Shown here: positions 7,414 to 10,029 of the stretch, piece after piece
Numbering within the stretch: the first letter of the stretch is position 1
How the letters are laid out: each line of letters opens with the position of its first letter
NCBI GenBank assembly: GCA_028565715.1
Contig: JAOXYC010256119.1
Span: 1-10,029, forward strand
DNA from: Phoronis pallida
Lineage: Eukaryota; Phoronida; Phoronidae
Direction: 5' to 3'
Length of the DNA stretch: 10,029 nucleotides
Notes under the pieces: model-generated
What the model was told of the DNA's origin: nothing
Database searches by the model: none
The model's input: the letters and a program-made list of their open reading frames with translations, nothing else
Position numbers and translations under genes: made by a program

Positions 7414-7736
7414 TGTCCGTTAGCTCATTGGTTAGTGTGCCGGCCTTTTAACAAAAAGGTCGTGGGTTCGCACCCTGGGTTGCACTGCAGTGAGTGTTTC
7501 CTACTAGGCTTATAGGATAAGATGGGTATTGTGGATGCTTAGTGCGGCTAAAGTAACTCTTTCGAGCCCACCTGTAGCTGTATGCTCCCCGTGGAGTTGA
7601 TGTGGTATTTGAATGAACAGATCTGTAGCCTTGATAATGTAAAGTGCTTTGAGTTTCTGAATCAAGAAAGGAAAGCGCTATACAAGAACTAGGTATTATT
7701 ATAATTATTATTATTATTATTATTATTACTATTATT
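7414..7736 (+). mobile_element. tRNA-derived SINE (Lys-like head) with ATT tail
   Basis: The head is a degenerate tRNA: A box TAGCTCATTGG at 7421-7431 and B box GGTTCGCACCC at 7465-7475, the internal Pol III promoter. The anticodon region CCTTTTAACAAAAAGG and the GGTCGTGGGTTCG segment resemble tRNA-Lys, though the anticodon loop is not canonical. A ~200-bp body follows. Its 3' part contains GTAAAGTGCTTTGAG and GGAAAGCGCTATACAAGAAC, the arrangement usual in invertebrate SINEs that borrow a LINE (CR1/L2-type) tail. It ends in an imperfect (ATT)n run at 7694-7736. No target-site duplication is obvious, and the 5' end is set at the expected tRNA start, so it is good to a few bases. The 101-codon ORF across it (7210-7515) is spurious. 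Confidence 0.88.
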
Positions 7737-7737
7737 C

Positions 7738-8281
7738 AGTTTTGACCGCACGAAAGTAAAGGTTGGGCCCAGTTGGGCAAGGTCACGGGGTTTTGCCTGA
7801 GTAACACGGGGCAGCCCGCCCCGCTTAAGCGCAAAAGCCATCATTTTTGTTTAGTAAAACCCAAGTTGTCGGGATTATGCGCGTTCGAAGGAGAACCACA
7901 TATGGCTTCACATTAACGCCAATAAAAAACTTAAAAATGTACCTTTCAAGAGTACAAGAGTGTTTATGTATTGTTCTTAATGTGGCCTTTTTGCACCAAG
8001 TCCGTTGCAAGACGGCTAATATCAAGGTGCAAAACGCACACATAAAAAATAAAAACCTTTAAGTAGCAATCATGTGGATTGTTGTAGGTTATTGAGGCAT
8101 ATTACGCATCATACGTGGGGCATGGCGAACTCTGTGCGAGGCATGACCATGACCGGCCCCGGGTGCGACTTGGCATCTTGCCCCGCTTGACCCTTCTTGG
8201 TGTTTGGGTGTTTGGTGTCGCCATCTTTTGGCGAAATTAACTCACGTTGAACCCACGTTACCGGTTAAAATACTAATCAAT
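7738..8281. other. No established gene; small hairpins and a mini-ORF
   Basis: Overlapping ORFs on both strands (about 7825-8062) have no recognisable domain. Hairpins include TTTTGCACC/GGTGCAAAA (7988-8035) and TCGCCA/TGGCGA (about 8218-8234). On the minus strand a 40-codon ORF at 8102-8224 begins in AAAAGATGGCGAC, a good initiation context that also resembles a YY1 site; it is rich in Arg, Lys, Ser and Pro and unproven. GC content is higher here (8110-8190) than in neighbouring DNA. Confidence 0.4.
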
Positions 8282-8830
8282 TGTGTGACATAGTTCGCCT
8301 TTAAATAACATATACAATCCATTTTCTGAACTTAAATCAGTGTTACTGCAGCCGCACGCATATTCTTTTCCTCGCATACTTTATTCAAATGCAAATTAAC
8401 GTCGTCCCAATCTATTCGTTTTGCGCACCTGTATCATTGGTTTTGTGCTTGAACCCCAAATTCTCTCCTGAATGTGTTCCTGGCTACACGTTTTCCCGGC
8501 ACTTTACTTCAAACCATCGTTTACTGTGGACGTGTTTTCGCTTGTCACGTTCCCAACAAAGTCAAGGTATTACAGGGACGTAAGTTTGTTTTAACGTTTT
8601 GTTGAGACTAGAACTTGCTATGAGTGTTAGTTAGTTGTTCTTTTCCCGGTAACTTTATTTGCCTGGTTTTGCGCCCCGACACATTCGGTGTCGGTTTTAT
8701 ATTTGTCTTTTCATTGTGTATTTATACTGTGTGCATTTATTGCTATGTATTTGTATGATGTTATTGCTATGAATGATTGCTTGCATTGACTGTGTTATTT
8801 TAAATAAACTGTATGATTGTATTTGATACA
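8282..8830 (+). mobile_element. Speculative solo LTR
   Basis: The stretch begins TGTGTGACATAG and ends GATACA, so it has TG...CA ends. It is flanked by TCAAT on the left (8277-8281) and ACAAT on the right (8831-8835), a 4-of-5 match to a target duplication. An AATAAA poly(A) signal lies at 8803-8808, near the end as in many LTRs, and a 7-bp hairpin CCGACAC/GTGTCGG lies at 8676-8694. There is no primer-binding site, internal region or second LTR, and these short matches could be chance. It could equally be a 3' UTR-like sequence. Confidence 0.22.
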
Positions 8831-8841
8831 ACAATATACAA

Positions 8842-8875
8842 TACCGTATTCTCCCTGATAAGCGCCCATGTTTTC
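8842..8875 (+). repeat. Orphan transposon-end-like motif
   Basis: TACCGTATTCTCC followed by CTGATAAGCGCCCATG has the same layout as the left ends of the elements at 1355 and 5631 (TACCGGGGATTTCC, then GAAAGAGCGCCC). GCGCCCATGTTTTC is identical to a 14-base stretch at about 1841-1854. No matching opposite end is found downstream. It may be a fragment of a related family. Confidence 0.3.
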
Positions 8876-8961
8876 AAACAAAAATCAATATTTAAAAAAT
8901 ATGAAATTAGCATTCTATACAAAATGCGCGGAGACGCAATTTAAAGTATATAAAAAACAAG

Positions 8962-9292
8962 GGAGCAAATGTTCATTTGATCACAACCGAGTTATAACTT
9001 ACGTGTTGAACGTTTTCGAACCTCCAGGTCGGGGTTCTTTCTCAAAACTGAGATGCGGGTGGTTGAGACTGTGTGACGTCATGATGAGCGACGTCCTCGC
9101 AAGAGTGGCGATGAGCGCTATCTCTTGGTTGTTGGGAGAGTAGAGAAGTGTATGATCTGTCCAGCTGATATTGGCCGCAGTCCCTATTCATACACCCGCA
9201 TCTCAGTTTTGAGAAAGAACCCCGACCTGAAGGTTCGAAAACGTTCAACACGTAAGTTATAACTCGGTTGTGATCAAATGAACATTTTCTCC
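8962..9292. repeat. Fold-back structure: two 100-bp arms, 98% identical
   Basis: The left arm 8962-9061 and right arm 9193-9292 are exact reverse complements apart from two positions. They start GGAGCAAATGTTC and end GAACATTTTCTCC. A 131-bp spacer holds a TGACGTCA palindrome at 9074-9081 and two copies of GATGAGCG. Pairing stops sharply at both outer and inner edges. No target duplication is visible. The near-identity points to a recent event or gene conversion. The opposing ORFs here (8868-9143 and 9042-9251) share a peptide because they read the same arm in two places, and they are not genes. The structure could be a fold-back MITE or a source of hairpin RNA. Confidence 0.85.
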
Positions 9293-9463
9293 GTCCGGAT
9301 GAAATTATTTAGTGAATATATGAAAAACAGTTTCAGACAGGCTTTGATAAAAAACAAAGCTGCGTTTTTGTATTCGTTATCAATGACATGCAGGCTTATG
9401 CGTCGGCAACCAATCTACAAACGCTGAAAATACATTATCCAATATCAGATTTCAAAGACCAAC
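9293..9463. other. Probable intron 3' of the transmembrane exon
   Basis: AT-rich with no ORF. Read on the minus strand it would be the start of the intron that follows the exon at 9464-9570. Confidence 0.4.
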
Positions 9464-9570
9464 CTTCTGACGTCTTTCCCGCACGATTAATAGAACGCAA
9501 AGAGCCACTACCAAAATGAGGACGACCCCGCCGATAGCCGAAGCAATTAGAGTCGGGTTGTTGTCGACCA
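9464..9570 (-). CDS. Internal exon encoding a single transmembrane helix
   Basis: On the minus strand a 107-bp block is open and framed by splice signals. Upstream is a T-rich tract ending TTGAATTTTTAG, and downstream the sequence reads CAGAAG then GTTGGT. It enters after the first base of a codon (phase 1) and leaves at a codon boundary (phase 0), encoding 35 complete codons. The protein starts polar (VDNNPT), then has a ~23-residue hydrophobic helix from LIASAIGG through VVLILVVALCVLLIV, then a basic stop-transfer run RERRQK. This is the layout of a type I single-pass membrane protein, with the extracellular part upstream and the cytoplasmic tail downstream. Phase 1 entry is common where extracellular Ig, FN3 or EGF modules end. 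The gene family cannot be named from this exon. No partner exon was recognised, so they should lie beyond the window or in introns I could not parse. Confidence 0.75.
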
Positions 9571-10029
9571 CTAAAAATTCAACAAAAACAGTAGCATGTT
9601 AAAAAATTCATTTGTCTTTATCATTTCTTTACAATATTATTAACTAGCTATAGACAGTCCGACACGGAACACAATTTGACAGGGAGCAATTCGAAATATG
9701 TAGTATATCTAGGTAAGCATGCTATCAACAGCGAGTCATTTTGTACTGCAGTTATTATTGGAAAGTTAGTGAAAATTATTGGCGATCAAATAATTTAAGT
9801 AATTACTGGCGTCCTGTTCATGAATTTAGTGAACAAAATTTAAAAAATATGACACCCCGTTGGAAACACTTACTACCAAATAGTTTGTAGAATATGCTAC
9901 CAAAAAGCATGTTTATCTAAACTATGAATAAGCCCTTTGTGTGTGCACTCTGCTGACCCAGATACTTGAATAGCATTCTTTTGTTCACACAATGAAAGGG
10001 GTTGAATGGCTTTACAGTGGATTAGTGAC
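9571..10029. other. Probable intron 5' of the transmembrane exon
   Basis: AT-rich, no ORF of note and no classified repeat. On the minus strand it precedes the exon acceptor, so it is probably intron. Confidence 0.45.

Noticed and set aside
7421-7490. Functional tRNA gene
   Set aside because: The A and B boxes are good, but the anticodon arm does not form a standard 7-base loop, the acceptor stem does not close, and a SINE body and tail follow.
7210-7515. 101-codon ORF
   Set aside because: Runs from non-repeat DNA through the tRNA-like head of the SINE.
8671-8696. Histone-type 3' stem-loop
   Set aside because: The CCGACAC/GTGTCGG hairpin does not match the conserved histone stem-loop sequence, and no histone ORF lies upstream.
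8868-9251. Two opposing ORFs sharing the peptide NVFEP..GRGSFSKLRCG
   Set aside because: They translate the two arms of the same inverted repeat; no independent coding evidence.

Overview
The window reads as nuclear DNA of a multicellular animal, most likely a marine or other invertebrate. It is AT-rich and dominated by transposable-element remnants. No ORF is long enough to be an intact intronless gene. It carries a tRNA-derived SINE with Pol III A and B boxes and an ATT tail, one convincing internal exon bounded by splice signals, and a decayed copy of a eukaryotic deubiquitinase gene. Nothing suggests bacteria, archaea or phage: there are no operons, Shine-Dalgarno sites or dense coding.

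Layout. 1-987 has no gene. 988-2433 is a complex of one palindrome-rich repeat family: a decayed inverted copy at 988-1246, then a TIR-bounded element at 1355-2433 that contains a ~511-bp tandem duplication. A short internally deleted relative lies at 5631-5947. A second, unrelated MITE-like element lies at 2962-3333. A minus-strand pseudogene of an AMSH/STAMBP-type JAMM deubiquitinase occupies about 3715-4560; it is frameshifted, has stops and lacks the stretch carrying the catalytic Asp. A third inverted-repeat structure (4768-5333) contains a near-perfect cruciform at 4825-4890. 5948-7413 is featureless apart from weak signals. A SINE lies at 7414-7736. A possible solo LTR (speculative) lies at 8282-8830, followed by an orphan transposon-end-like motif near 8842. 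8962-9292 is a fold-back structure with two 100-bp arms that differ at only two positions. At 9464-9570 on the minus strand there is an exon encoding a single transmembrane helix, with good acceptor and donor sites.

How the parts relate. The only live host coding signal is the transmembrane exon, so much of the window may be intron of that minus-strand receptor- or adhesion-type gene, or intergenic DNA beside it. The rest is a layered repeat landscape. The most interesting points are the palindrome-modular element family, the intronless AMSH-like pseudogene, the young long hairpin at 8962-9292 and the transmembrane exon. Most predicted ORFs are read-through of palindromes, inverted repeats or the pseudogene. 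I found no evidence for a new multi-gene system.
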